Below are positions 39,201-52,349 of a DNA stretch of 64,000 bases, in pieces. The DNA is from Aquila chrysaetos chrysaetos. Taxonomy: Eukaryota > Chordata > Aves > Accipitriformes > Accipitridae. Location of the stretch: the NCBI RefSeq assembly GCF_900496995.4, contig NC_044011.1:10882041-10946040 (forward strand), written 5' to 3'. Position numbers and translations under genes: made by a program. Each line of letters opens with the position of its first letter. Positions within the stretch are counted from its first letter, which is position 1. The notes under the pieces are model-generated. The model searched no databases. It was given only the letters and a program-made list of their open reading frames with translations, and had not been told where the DNA came from.

Positions 39201-42200
39201 TTCCTGAAGGCATGTCGTGCCAGGCAAAACAAGGCCAGGCTTTTCAAGCATTCATCCCCTTATGTCAGTGGTGAAACAGACTTCCCCGGTGGAAACATGT
39301 GACTGAGTAAGCCTAATTATAACTTCTGGCCTCCAAGAACAGGCCTTTATGTTAATGCAACAGGAGATACATTCTCTGCCCTAATTCACAGCCGAGAGCA
39401 CTCCCTGACTGCAGTAACCGGGATGATCTTCCAGAGTGGCAATACACATATTTTCACTTGTTCCTCGCTATCCCAAATACACACTTGTATCACAAGCAGA
39501 TTAGCCCCTTGTATAGCTCTCGGACATGGCTGTTGTAGCCATTATGCGTTTGTGCTTTGAAAAGCCTTCCTTTCCATACAAAACATTGCATAAGGGTCAA
39601 AATTCTTCTGGAATAGGCACAGGTGGCCCCTCCCTTCTAGGGTCATTTCTTTCTCATATGCCAACGCCAAGTTGTTTCTTTCAGATGAGGATTTGGAAAC
39701 ACTTCTGGGGAAATGAGGGGAAGCATTTGCTTTTTGGGCCTCTGCCCTGGTTGCTTTTACTCTTGGATAACTTCACAATCTAAGGGATGTAGAAGCCAGA
39801 GATGCCCTCCTGGGGCTAGGCAAAGGCCTGGGCTGCCAAATCGTCTGTTTGACAGCTGAGTTGAAAACAAACAGACCTTAAAATAGTATTTCTGCCATTG
39901 CATTGGCTTCAAACTTTCAGCCCTGTGCTGAATTGGACCAAGCAAAAGGAGCAGAATAAGCAGTGCTAAAATTACTGTTGTGCCTCCTTTGTCCACAGCT
40001 TGCTTTTTTTTATTTCCTCTCTTCTTCCTTCATGCCTGTTTCTTCATATTTTTTTTTTTTGGTCTGCCCTTTCTCTCATCACCTATGTGCTCTGCAGCTT
40101 TCCCTTGAGATGTTAACTTCCTTCTTGTGACCACTTTAAGTGCCAGACAAGGCTTGAGAGGTCGGGAAATGAAAAGAGAAGAATGATGGACAGGAAAAAA
40201 CCTCTAAGGAAAAAAGCCACGTGACTTCTTCATTTACTTCAGTGCAGACAGAACCCTCAAGGCACAAGTAAAACTACTATGGAGACGGCGCATCTTCAGT
40301 ATCTCCCTGCGACATCCCATCATTGCACTTCTACCCAGCAGGTCTCCATGCTCAGTCTAATCATAACCTGCTTCATGCCCTTCTCCTGTCACACCACCAG
40401 CAATAAAGCTCTTCCCTCACTACACACTCATTCCCTGGAGCCCCCCACTGGCTCCAGGGGGCTACCTTCACCCCCTCTTACAATGTGCTCCTTCTACCTC
40501 AGACAGATGATTTATTTTCGTCTGATTATTTACATGAAGTCTTTATTTGGTACAGGTCTTCCAGGACACAGACATACACATGAAACAGGGAATCTCAGAA
40601 GTTTCTTTGCTTTCCTAATTTAGGCAGAAAAGAAAACCTTCTCTTTCATCTTAACCCTTTAGATTCACTGAGCATTGAGGAAGTGTTACCTTTTTGGAGG
40701 CTTTGTGCTGTCCCTCCAGTTACGACGTCAACCCTGGAGCTTGTCCGAGCGCACGCGGTGACCTGCTTTGGCTTTGCCTTTTGCTCTTCCTCCCACACGG
40801 CTCATCTACAGACCATGGGACATCACTAACTTGCTTGGCGAAGAAGTCATGAGCTGGATTAGCCAGAGTTCCCCTCGCCACGAGCATGGTGGCTGCCACT
40901 GAATGTGTGCAATTCTTCACATGCACAACCACCCATATTCTGCAAAAAATTAGCATGCTGGCATTATTCAAGATAAAAGTAATTATTTTTAAGCATGTGT
41001 CTTAAATATTTTAATTACCACAGCAGCTCCCATTGAAACCTCCAGCAAAGCACACCCCTTGGCTTAACTGGGAACAGGACCCAGCCTGAAACTTGCTTGA
41101 ATCTTGACTTACACTTTCGTTATAAAAAACTGAGGAAAACTCCCTGTGAAGCACATTTTTTTCCTCCTGTTAGGAAATGACATGGTTACTTATGTCAGAC
41201 ATTATCTAAAAGTGTCAGAGTGCCTTGGCCTGGCTGACAAAATCATATCACCTCTAGCATGATAGTGCATCTGGGCTGGAAACTGATCTGGTCGTCAGAG
41301 TACCACATTTTCTGGACAAGCTGGGAGAAGAATGGGCAGAAAATCCTGAATACTTTTAGGAAGGAGTATGATCAGCTTAAATATGGGATTTTTATTGTTA
41401 GGTAATAAAAAGAAATTGGGCTTTGGAAAGTAAGACCTCCCTTCTAGTCCTGCATTCCCACTTACTTCAGCACATTAACGATCTCATTTCAGTTTAGTGC
41501 AAAAAAAAATCAGTATATTCTCCTTTGCATCTGTTCTGCTCTTGGGAATTCTGGATTCGAGCGTTGTTTCTGCAGCAGTAGTACTAATAAAGTCTGCTTA
41601 TTTAGCTTTAATCTAGTTCATGGGTATGTCTGGGACTTTCCATTCCTGTACAACCAGTGGAGCCTTCAGCATCCCACTTGCTTCGTTTTGCAAGTCTTGC
41701 AAGCAAGACAGTTGTCTGAGAAAGAAGGCAGCCATCTCCTGCGACTCCTTGGAGACCAGAGCAGCTTTAAACAACTGCAATAGCAAGCATACGTCCTTGT
41801 GCCTGCAGTTCTTCCTTCAAGGGAGCCGAAAAAGCATGTGAGGCTGCCACAAGGCTCACGTTCTGCCCCAGCAAGGACAACATGGGGATGGTAGGTGTGG
41901 GCGCTGTAAGCGTAAAACAAGAGTCTTAGCAAATGCCTCCTGGCCTACTTTGCTTACGAAAGAAGAAAAGCAATTTGAATTGTAATACTGGTTGGCTTAT
42001 TGTTTTAAATCAGTGCCATCTAGTACTCAAATTTTTCTGGGTCTTTTTAATTAATGGGGTATACAAAGAAGTATTTAAACAGCCTAAAGGGTTTTTGCCA
42101 TTTCATTCAAAACTCAGAGATCAAATGCACCAGAATAAAGATTTCATCCCAAACTTAAAATCTATCTTCTTTTTTTTCAGTTTTCATAGTCTCATTTTTA

Positions 42201-43680
42201 AAGAGCAATGGTAGGGTTTTATTCTTATTTATATACTTTTAAAATGCCCCTGGGCATTCCTTGTTAGCTCGCTAAAAGCAGACCGATAAGGCGGTGCTTC
42301 GCCTTTGTTGACAGGAGATAACCCGGGACACGCTGGGGTAGGTCACGGTGGCAGAGCTGAGCACCCAGCCCTTCCTCACAAGGGCCGTACGGAGGCTGTG
42401 TCTCAGGGACAGGAGACTCAGCCTCAGGGAGCACAAGCCTGTGACACAGCCAAGCTCTCCCCATTTTCTGTCGCATATGGAGAACGATTGAAATGCGAAC
42501 ACCAGAGCTGGAGGGATCAGTGTTGCACTCCTGGTTAGATCCTTGGAGACAAATTACAACAAAGTTTATGACTTGTGAAAAATGTAGGCCCTAGTCCCAC
42601 AAAGCATGGAACATTATCAGCTGTTATTACCATAAATGAGGTAAAAGATGCTTGGTACTTTGTACTTGGTACTTTTTTCCCAAGCCTATACAAATATGAA
42701 CAAACTGCACTAGAAAGCAAAAGGTGCAAGATTGAATGATACCGTGAGTTACGTATATATACTTGTGTATATTTAGGTATTAACACAATGCATTAATTGC
42801 CATTTTAACACAGAGGGACATAAATAATTTTGATCAATGACTTTGTGCTCTAAAAAATTACAAACTTTTTGGTTACATAAACAAGACTTCATCTAGCTGT
42901 GGTGATTTTTTTCTTTGTGATAGTTATGATTTTATCAGATTGGTTTCCATGAAAAGTACTTAGTAGCTGAGGAAGCGCATTGTAATACAGATAATTTGCT
43001 AACGTGGTCACATTTGCTGGGTCTTTATCACAAGAGAAGAAGCATCCTTCATTGCTTTGCGGCCGTGGATTCCTAATACTCATCCACAAAAGTAAGATCC
43101 GTAGGCCCACATCATATTTATTTTTTTCTAGTTCTTTCTTTGCATGCAGTGCTATTTAAAAGAGAATCTCTGCTGTGCCATTAGCTCAATACTGTCACCT
43201 TGGACGCTTGCAGAACTTGCAGAATTTTATTTCTAACCTTTGCAGAAGTCCTCTCCAACGAGCAGCTTTCTCTCTGCAAGAAACTATTTTTACCTTCCCC
43301 TTTTCCTGCCTGAGCTGAAATCTTTGTAACCTTGCTGTAACGGGGAACTGGGAATCACTCAGTAAAAGAGCTGTGATTGATAGAATATGCAGTCCAAAAT
43401 GTGTATTGGCTTTAAGCCGGAGGTGTTTGATAAACCCATTGCTCTTTTGGTGAAGTAGTTTTTAATTAAAGTAACATTCAGAGACTATTCTGTTCCTAAT
43501 ACGTTGGACTCATGAGAAATTAAGTTATTTGCAATCGCTCTGAATTATAATACCTATGAACTTTTAAACTATTTGATAATAATATGATGATATTTTTCCA
43601 TCAGCTTCAGTAGTACAAACTGATGGCAGAACATGTCCCACTTGCCGAGACAGAAAACAGCTCTCGGCTCAAGTGACACC
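33230..43680. other. Intergenic DNA between the LTR and the MAS-like pseudogene
   Basis: No supported gene. A 19-base sequence is directly repeated at 34.28 and 34.33 kb. GC-richer patches lie at 37.05–37.25 and 38.25–38.6 kb. The second has several minus-strand frames with protein-like stretches, but none matches a family I know. The remainder is ordinary AT-rich DNA with short A and T runs. Confidence 0.55.
34276..34344. repeat. 19-base direct repeat with 50-base period
   Basis: GTAAGACAATACAGGAAAC occurs exactly at 34276–34294 and again at 34326–34344. The 31 bases in between are AT-rich. It looks like a local duplication. Confidence 0.9.
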
Positions 43681-44640
43681 ATGACAGAGTCGAACACCAT
43701 GTCGTCCCTCCTTACAGACCCAGCAAAGCCAAAGGAGACAGAATCCAAGGGCTGAGAAGACAGCATGTTATTTCTGAAGGCATTCTTTGTCAGGTGAGTA
43801 CTTCCCACCGCCGCTTTGGGATTCAGCAGGAGTGGTATCATCCTCTGGTTTCTGTGCTCCAGGATGAAGAGAAGCAAATTGACTGCGTACGTCCTAAACC
43901 TGGCCATCGCCGATGTGACCTCCATGCCAACACTACTGACCTGCAGTCACCCGCAGTTTCAGGGGAGCTTCTCAGCTCTCTCGACTTGATGCTGGGCATC
44001 GTTTTCTCTGCTGGGTGCAATGCTGGTCCCTTCCTTTTGACAGCTGGCAGTGCAGCGCGGTGCCCGAGGGTCCTGTCCCCGCCACGGCACCGGCGCAGTC
44101 GGCCTGAGCCCCTCTCACCCCACGCGTGTGCTCTGCTTCGGAGCCTTCAGAGCCCTGCCGCTCAGTGGCACGGGGGATTGCACCAAATGAAGGACTCGCA
44201 AGTTCTGCTCGCCGAGGGCTCTGGGAGCACCAATGCAATAACTATCTTCACTTCTGTCATTAACTACCTCATTTTTACCCCTCTCGTTGTTCTCTCTGGT
44301 TTGATCTTGTTCATCACTGTCCAAAAGAGGCCTCCGCAGCAGGGCCCCCAAATGAGGCCTGACGTCCCCATCGTTGTCATCGTCATGGCATTCCTCATCT
44401 TCGCCGTGCGCGTCAGACTCGCAAGCACTGTGAAACGCAGACTTCCTACATCGCTGCCGATCAGGCTCGTTTACATTTCTGCTTCATTCAACATCACCAA
44501 CAGCAGTGCAAACCCCCCCCGGTCTCATTCTGTGGCGAGGGGTGGAGGAAAATGAGACTCGGGGAAGCCACTTAGAGAGCACTTGGGAGAGCCTTAAAGG
44601 ATGGGACAGAGACGGCAAGGTGAGAGCAGAAACAGAGCCA
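43681..44640 (+). pseudogene. Broken MAS/MRGPR-family receptor gene
   Basis: Pieces of a MAS-type receptor lie in the right order but in three frames. The start resembles MAS1 (MTESN after an ATG at 43681), and the same frame resumes with GIILWFLCSRMKR and LTAYVLNLAIAD (helices 1–2, from about 43834); two in-frame TGA codons (43753 and 43795) separate them. A second frame carries LGIVFSAGCNAGPFLLTA (helix 3), a decayed loop where IWYRCHR should be, then IFTSVINYLIFTPLVVLSG (helix 5), VVIVMAFLIFAVRVRL (helix 6) and NITNSSANP (helix 7). At a run of eight C (44513–44520) the frame shifts again into a tail like FVGSSKKKRFKES, which contains a TAG at 44573. The ERC motif is also lost (reads ARC). 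It lies on the opposite strand to MAS1. It may be a relic of MRGPRH or another MAS-related gene; which one is not certain. Confidence 0.88.
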
Positions 44641-47600
44641 GGACGGGTTGGAAACCCAGGAGTTCAGTCACAAGATCCTCTCGAGGGGATGCACTCTGCA
44701 GGTGGACAAGCTTTTCAGACTTGTGAAGACTATAAAGACAGTGAGTCACTACGTGAGATTACCGAGGAAGACTTTGCCGTCTTCAGCACAAGCGGATTTG
44801 AAGGGGAGGTGAAACAACCGGCGGGTGGTGTTGTCAGACCCACAGTGTGACAAAAACAAAATATTTTTCCATTGGCAAAGAAAAGCAGTTTTTGAAAAGT
44901 TAAAGTGAACTCTCCATATTATTTGGTTTTCCAAAAATTGCCCCATTTTGGTGGTGAAAACTCCATTTGTAGGTGAATTTGGGATTTCTTGAAAAAAACC
45001 CCACTAAATCCTCAAAACTTTAATGAGACAGAGCATTTCACATCTCAAAAAATGCAACGCAAGCGGCTACAGGACGGAAAGCTGCCACTCAGGTATTGCA
45101 GGGGCGAGGAGTGAAGGAAGCAAAAAACATTCAAACCACCCTACCGCTCAAACCACCCTTCCCCTGGCTAGAAAATTAAAATCACACAGGGTCCCTGCCA
45201 GAGTGCTTCGAGGGAAATTTCCTCCCAGCCCCCCAACCGAACAAGTGAGTCACTGCGCAAGATTACTGAGGAAGGAAGAGTAAAGGGGACAGGGAAACCA
45301 GCTCCAGCACAGAGGGATGAGGACAGGCAGGCTGCCCAGCACCGGGGCACTGGCACGGGTCCGGGCTGGCTCTGGTGCCCATGGAGAGCTGGGTGCAGAG
45401 TGGGGCAACCGTGGCTGTATTCAGCTGGCCTGGGACACCCGCCTGGGGATAAGAGACCTGCGAACAGAGAGCAGAGCACCAGCCCGGAGCATCATCCCGG
45501 TACTAGAAAAAGTGTTGGAGGCGGGGGAAATCCATATTTATAAAGAAAGCTGCATTTATTTTTATACTTCGGAGCTGGAGGAGGAGAGTAGCAGGAAAGA
45601 AACACTGACCCTTGCTGCAGGTTGCCAGCTCCTCGCGTCGGCTGCTCCAGCCCTCTTGCCCGTCTCTGGTGGGCTGCGTGGGCTTCGTGCTGATGTGGCA
45701 GATTAGAGGGTGAATGTGCAAAACCCTGAGAGAAGTGGTAACCTTCAGCGAGGAGGAAGTGATGTGCAGGTGAAGGTGCCAAAATCTCCAGCCTTGGGCT
45801 GGAGCCCAGTTTCACCCTGCAGATGAGCAGTAGCAAACCCTTTTGTACCACCTCCAGCTCTCAGTCCTCTCCAAATCCAACTTCTTCTCCCAGCTCCTCT
45901 CCCCTGCTGAGCAGAGGCAGAGCCCGTCTCTCTCCTACACTTGCTGACCCTGGGACCTGTTGGGGGCCAACAACTGGGAAGAAAGTGTGGGACCAGGGTC
46001 CTCTTGTACTCTTGACTTGCCAGCAGCGAGGCTGCTAATCCTGGCACGTGTGCCAGGAGTTCACGACCACTGCTCTAGCACAAATGCTAATAAAAATAGC
46101 TGACGGGCAAGCACATCCTCCTTGGGAACCGCCTGCAGCAAGGGGACGGAGCAGCGCTTTGTGCAGCAGCAGCCCTGCCTCCTGCTCCACGGACACCACC
46201 CACCATGGGCCAGCAGCCACCAACAGACACGGTTTGTTCCTCCAGGTGCCTCCTCCAGCAGTACCACCACTGCAAACACACGGGTAAAGGAGGCTAAGCT
46301 CTGTAGGGAGCGGCTGTGGAATCGGAGGTGCCAGCCAGACCGTGCAAGTATTTGGGAGTCTAAAGACGGCAACAGGTGCCGTGGGATTAGGAAGCGTTCC
46401 GGTCGCATTTCTGTCCCCCATCGCCGTGCCTTTCTCTTGGGCTAAGTCACATGTAGGATATTCATCAATGCAAGCTGTGGAGCAAGAGCATCCCCCTCCC
46501 CAGGGATGCCTCTGGCTGCAGACAGCCCCCGGGCAGCCCTCGCTGAGCGGCCAGCCCCAGCCCAGCCCTGGAGGCTGCCCAGCTGCTGGAGGCTGCGGGA
46601 CCGCAGGGGAGGCCCAGGAGCCCGGCACGTCTCCTGTGGCATCGGTTCCCATGACCCAGCGCCCCTACGGAACAATTACATCAAGCTGCTTCAGTCCCAC
46701 ATCCCAGGGGAGGGGGCAAGCCCTGAGCACTGCGGGCAGCTGTGGGAGCCTGTGGGTTTGCAAATCCTCGTGTTTATGTAGGAATGGCAAAGTCCGCTGT
46801 ACGCATTTCATGCGCGGGACAGATGAGTTCCAGTGGGTGAGTGAACGACTGCCTGTTTCGGTTACGCTGGCTGCACTTGTAAGCAAACAGCTTGTTAGAC
46901 AATGAGAAATTAGAAATTACAGACAGCATGACCTTTGGTAACCAAAAGCTGGAGGCAAAGCAGAAACTTCTAGCAGCATCTTTTAGAGCGAGTTCAGAAC
47001 ATGCCACAGCTCTGTCCGATCACTAGTGCCAAGTTTTATGGGAGAAATAGTTTGTATTACTTCAAAATACAGACTGAGGATTGCCAATTACTCTTCCACT
47101 GCTTAGAAACCCAGGTGAACTCCAGCGGTGTCAGTGGGCTGGACCGGGTCCAGACTTAGAACTACTTTAGGATTTCCTCATTTTGTGTGTGCCTGGGTGG
47201 TGTTGAATAACCCATTTTCATGTTTTAAATAAATAGCACTTTTTTTTTTTAACTGGATGTGTTTCTGCCAGGACACCATGCGTTTCTCCTGCATCGTAAC
47301 CATTACCTCTTGCAGATTTCCACCTCACAGGTATTTTAAAAGCAAGCCTAATTTACAGAACTGGCATTAGGTTCTTTGCCAACAGACTTGCTGTTGCCAT
47401 TTTCTTTTAAATCTTGGCTGCAGAAGGTCTTGTATAGGTCTGTGGGTTTACACACTTGCTCCAGAAACAGGAGAACCAGTATCAATCACTCCTGTGTCCG
47501 GCGGGGGTCCTTGGCTGTCCTACGTGAGGAGAAGGGGATGCAGGAGCCCCATCTCCATCTTGCCTTTGGTAAAATATCTGTCTCTTCATCTCTATATGCT

Positions 47601-50600
47601 CACCTGGCTGGGGAGAAGCTGCAAGAGGATTCGACTACTCGCCTGTTTGTTAGGATGCCAACACGAAAGGCACATCTGAATCCCCCCATGCTGAGGATCC
47701 GGGTCTCATTCCCCTGCCCAAGCTGCAGGACAGGGGTCTGAAGGTCAGGCAGGAGCGCTTCTGCATGCACTTAAAAGTGAGCAACCCTGGCCCAGGAATC
47801 CCTCAGAGCTGGGACTGCCCCGTGCTCTTTCCCTGAAGATGAGCCCGAAGGTGCTCACACAATACTTGAAGTACTGGTTTTGTTAAAACCAATTAAAACC
47901 ACAAACTTGAACAAGGTAGTTTCTGCAGCAGCATAGATGAGCTGGGTGAGACACTGGGCATAAACTCTCCCCACACATCCTGGCAGCGCGACTCTTGTCC
48001 ACTTTTCATGGCCTCCTGCCTTGCAACAAACTCACAGCTTGTCAGGGGCCTCCGGAAGAAAATCTTCCTTTCCATCCCCTCTGCCAGCCTATGGTCTCCA
48101 TCATTGCTGAACCTGCCCTTTCTGCCTGCCCCAGCCTGTGCCCTGCAGCCACCCTTGACCATCTTCTGCCCCACCAGCTCCACGTGTCTCGGGGGGCACA
48201 GGCAGGACTGGGAAGCAGCTCGCCTCCCTCCCTGCTGCTCAGCCACAGCCTTTGTAACAAAATACACAGTGCTTACGTATACTCACCCGGGTGGCTCTCC
48301 ACCAGCCCTCCTAGGGATGTGCGGGCTAGCCCAGGCAGCAGCTCTGCGAGCCAGCCATCTCAGTTGTCAGCTGTCCCCACCACGAGACACGCCACACCTC
48401 CAGCACAGCTCTAATCCATTGCTTTTGGGCTCCTCCAGCAAACCAAGAGATAGAGATTTGTGCCCTCCCCAGCATCGCTGGTCTGTATCTCCTTAACGTA
48501 CTTGCCTTACAGAGACTGGGGCCGACTGGGCCAACACAACACTCCCCTTCTGAGGGTCCCTTGTGTCAGACTGGGTATAATCACCCCCTTCCCTTAAGTG
48601 TAAGGGTTGTTGGAAGAAATATGGCCACAGCATTTCATGCACTGCTCCCTCAGTTAGTCTTCTGGGCAGGTGTTCTCCAGTGGTAGAGCCTACAGCAACC
48701 ACTGGAGAAGGGCTGTTGTGTAAAGCCATGGGAAAAAAGGGAGATAAAACAAGAAAACAAAAGTCAGATCTGCTGCTGCATATGGAGAACACCACAAAAA
48801 TGTGTTAACAGAGCAGTTCTACAGCAGGGTTTTCCCACGTCAAAGGCATATGGAAATCTCCTCAGTCGCTTTATCAGCACACAAAGTTCTGACCCAGCTG
48901 TGGTGCTGCAATACAGCCAAAGCCATTCTGGCTTGTTAGGCTACCTCACATCAAGGGGGTGAGCGATGCCAGCACTTTGCACCAGGCTGTTTCATTTGAT
49001 TTGTCCAGCAAAACATTTGCAACTTCACCACTCCAAGATGTACCAAGGTTTTCAGCTATGATGTATTTTGAATGTATGCATAATATTAAGAGGAATCGTT
49101 GATTCACACCATTAGAAAACACAGGAGTATATAAAATTTTCTTCTATATAAAAAGAATACCTTGCCTTTTAAGAGAGGTAAATCCTGCCCTCCTCCAACG
49201 CCAGACTATATCTGGCATATCACCACTGAAGCCACGAGCAGCAAGAATGACATCTGAAGGAATATTTAGAGACAATTTTGCCTTTTCCATGTATAGATCC
49301 ATAGATATTTTTGCATAATTGAACAGTGTTGTTTGTTGGGTTTGGTTTGGTTTTTTTTTTTTTTTTTCCAAATTAATGATAAAAATAAAATTTCTCAACA
49401 ACAGTCTGGTATGACATTATTTCTTTTAATCTGAGACAATGCTGAGCTCCTCCATTGCAAGACTTCCACTCTGGCTGTTCAGCAACAGGAGGTGCCCTGA
49501 GAGGCTTCCCACCAGAGTAGAGATGTTATCTCAAAACCCACATATTTAATCTTGAACATGTAAAAAAAAAAAAAAGCCAATGTATCAAAATCAAATTGTT
49601 CTTGGAAATAGATATATTCTGATCTGCAATGCTTCGTTTGCAGGGCTATACCTTTAATGCACACCTTCACAACTTGAATTCTAACATCTTGTTTCATTGA
49701 GGGTTGGAACTCTCCTTTCAAGCCTTACAGCTGAAGTACAAGTTTCTCATAGTGCTGAGAAGCAGGTGTGCTGTAACTGCTGCTAGGGACTTCGCTGTGG
49801 TTTTATCACTGTCTTAGGGAGCCAGGTTTGATTTTCTAAGCTGCCAGCCCTGAGAGTCACTCAGCAACTTTGACATGCACCTCTTCAGAGCCAGAGTTAC
49901 AAGGCAGGTTGCACCACCCTGAATTGGCTTTACAAGAATCAAAAGCACCCCCCACTCCTTGCAGAAGACAGGCAGGAACAGGCATAACCTGAACTACTTT
50001 TGATCCTTCCAACTTCAATTAATAACAATTCCCTTGTCTGGAGCAAAAGCAACAGCTGAGGTCAGAATGGCCAGATTGGCATGTTCAGAGAGATTTTGTC
50101 TTGATCTACAGCCACTCAGAAAGACTTGTAAATCTGTTCCCACAGCTAAAAGTTGCTGCTCCGATTTGTTAGACTAGCCCCCAGCCAACTCATTTCATGG
50201 GAACTGACTGCTAGTACATCTGATTGATCTCTTTAAAAGGCTCTGAGCAGCAAGTGACCCTAGGTTATTACAGGCAGGCAACTTGTTTCTGTAAATTCTC
50301 CCCTAGGAGGGAGATCAGAATATACTCAACCCTCTCGTTTCTTCTTCATGTATTTACTCTGCATGTAAACTTACCTGATTTATAGTAGGAATATCTAGTA
50401 GATCTACAGCAATTGTTATTTATAAGTTCTCCCAGCTCTAATGCAGGCAAGCCAAGTCTCTCAATTCACTACACTGTGTTGCTACATGAGGTAAGTCTGT
50501 CCCTTGGAAAGGGGGAAGGCATGGTCAGACCCATGGGATATTTCTCAAAAAGGGGTGAAAGGATCTCTGCTTTCTTCCGCAGGGAAGGGTTTTCTCTAGA

Positions 50601-52192
50601 GGATGAACCAAGAGAGAGACTAGTACTGCAGGGAATTAATTCATTATTTGTCTGCGTGCCACTCGAAAAAAATGGGAGGAAGGGAGCAAAATTTAAAGAC
50701 AGAACAATTTCTTGGCTCCTTCAAAGTGCATGCTCCTTTAAAAACTGCTGTGCTTCTCAAAGGTAACAGCATCTGTATCTTCATGATCCCCAGACTGTAA
50801 AGATTAGATGCAAGTGAGGCTGCACCTCCCCACGTTTAAGCTGCTAGCTGAATATGGACCCCAGGGAACAAGGGTATTATGTTTCCCAGGTCATAAGCCA
50901 AAAAGAGGGTTTTTATGGGAAAATGCATGCTACTGCGTGTAACACCCAGTGAAAATTTTCCCAATCTACACAACACACAGAGCCTGTGCTCTCCTTGACA
51001 CAATGGGGGTGTCTAATGATGCTAAAAGACAAAAAAACATTACAGAGTAAACAGGAAGATAGTTACACTGGTATTTGAAGCAACACTGTGACACAGAACC
51101 CCATCATTGGAAGGGGTTACCAAAAAAAAAAAAAAAAAAAAAAAAACCCAACCAAAAAAAAAAACCCCATCATCAAGAAGTCAGTTACTTAGCTGGCTTA
51201 TGAAATAAGAGCTGTTAACCACAAGCTGCACAGAACTCGAGAACCACATCTGAAGATACACTGCCCTTTTCTCCTAAAGAGCAGCAAAGCAGCAAACCGT
51301 TAGCAGCAGAGAGCACGTGATCTTCAGGCACAACGCAATACTGTGCTGCTGCTTTAAGGTCCCCCGCAGCAACTCCCATTTTACAGCCCATTTAAGGCAG
51401 ATTCTACATATTAGATGATCATGGGCCCCATCCAACTAGGTCTGACTGATGAAATCTAGGGACCATTATTTGGAAACCATGGATCAGCAGGCTGTTTTTA
51501 AGAAGAGAAGGAAATTTAATAAGAAAAATTTCTGAAGACCACAGTCCCTGGACTGACAAATACTCTAGCTATATCAGAGAAACTGATCAACAAAGCATGT
51601 CTCATGATATTTTTGGATAAAGGACTGCTCACATGCTGTGCGCTAGAAGCAAACAGAAATGCATGCCAACTCACCTGACCTGTGTGTATTCTACAAATTG
51701 GAAGCTGATAAATTCTGCTTATCTGTGTCTATCCTCAGCTCCACTGCCACTGAAAATACCACTGCACAACACTGATAGCACTGCAAATTATTTACTATTC
51801 CCCAGAATCCTTCATGAGCCCCAATAGTGGTTTCTCCATCAACTCATTACCATTTTCATTTGGTAAGCAGTGATGTTTCCCCTGCTCTACAACTGAAGCT
51901 GAAAATAGCCTCTTTCATTTCACAGTTTCCCGAACTTCATCAGAAATGTGTGTTATGCAGCAGCACAAGCACTGGGAACAAACAGGGCATTATGAATAGC
52001 TGTGAGGAACCAACAGAGGATCAAAGTAAATTAGGCATTGAAAGAGCCATCTCTCCCTCTTCAGGAGGGGACTATGCTTTGAAGAGATTACAAAACACCA
52101 CAAATTGGAAACCAACACATCCTCTTTAAAAAAACACATTTCCAAGAAAGCAATTAAAAACACTATTCATAGCTTTTTTTTTTTCCTCACAA
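44641..52192. other. Intergenic DNA between the MAS-like pseudogene and PNLDC1
   Basis: No supported gene. The part from about 45.3 to 46.8 kb is GC-rich and has overlapping open frames on both strands (up to 205 codons, minus, 46035–46652) with compositions typical of chance frames. 47.4–48.5 kb is similar. From 48.8 kb the DNA is AT-rich again, with A or T runs at 49.35, 49.56 and 51.12 kb. Confidence 0.55.
51097..51173. repeat. A-rich tract flanked by an 11-base direct repeat
   Basis: AACCCCATCAT occurs at 51097–51107 and again at 51163–51173. Between them are a short unique stretch, a run of 25 A, CCCAACC and another A run. The layout recalls a target-site duplication around a poly(A) tail, but there is almost no element body. 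Confidence 0.7.
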
Positions 52193-52198
52193 TTTATT
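52193..52198 (-). terminator. PNLDC1: Poly(A) signal of PNLDC1
   Basis: AATAAA on the minus strand, 79 bases past the PNLDC1 stop codon, with a genomic A run shortly after it. Confidence 0.8.
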
Positions 52199-52276
52199 GA
52201 ATGAAACAAAACAAAACACAGACGAATACAAAAAGTAAGATCTGCATTCCTCATGTCTCATCTGTAAGGCAGTCCT

Positions 52277-52349
52277 TTAGAATGAACAGCAAGGAGCTCC
52301 TCCGAGTACAAAGGCCAAGAGAGACCACAGTGCCACAATACTAGAGACT
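52277..52349 (-). CDS. PNLDC1: PNLDC1 last exon: C-terminal membrane anchor
   Basis: 73 coding bases. Encodes VSSIVALWSLLAFVLGG and APCCSF, then TAA; the human tail is VCGIVTAWALLAFILG. The hydrophobic stretch is the tail anchor that holds the enzyme on the outer mitochondrial membrane, where piRNA trimming takes place. Confidence 0.94.

Noticed and set aside
46035-46905. Overlapping frames of 205 (minus) and 187 (plus) codons
   Set aside because: They overlap on opposite strands in GC-rich DNA, lack motifs and show typical chance composition.
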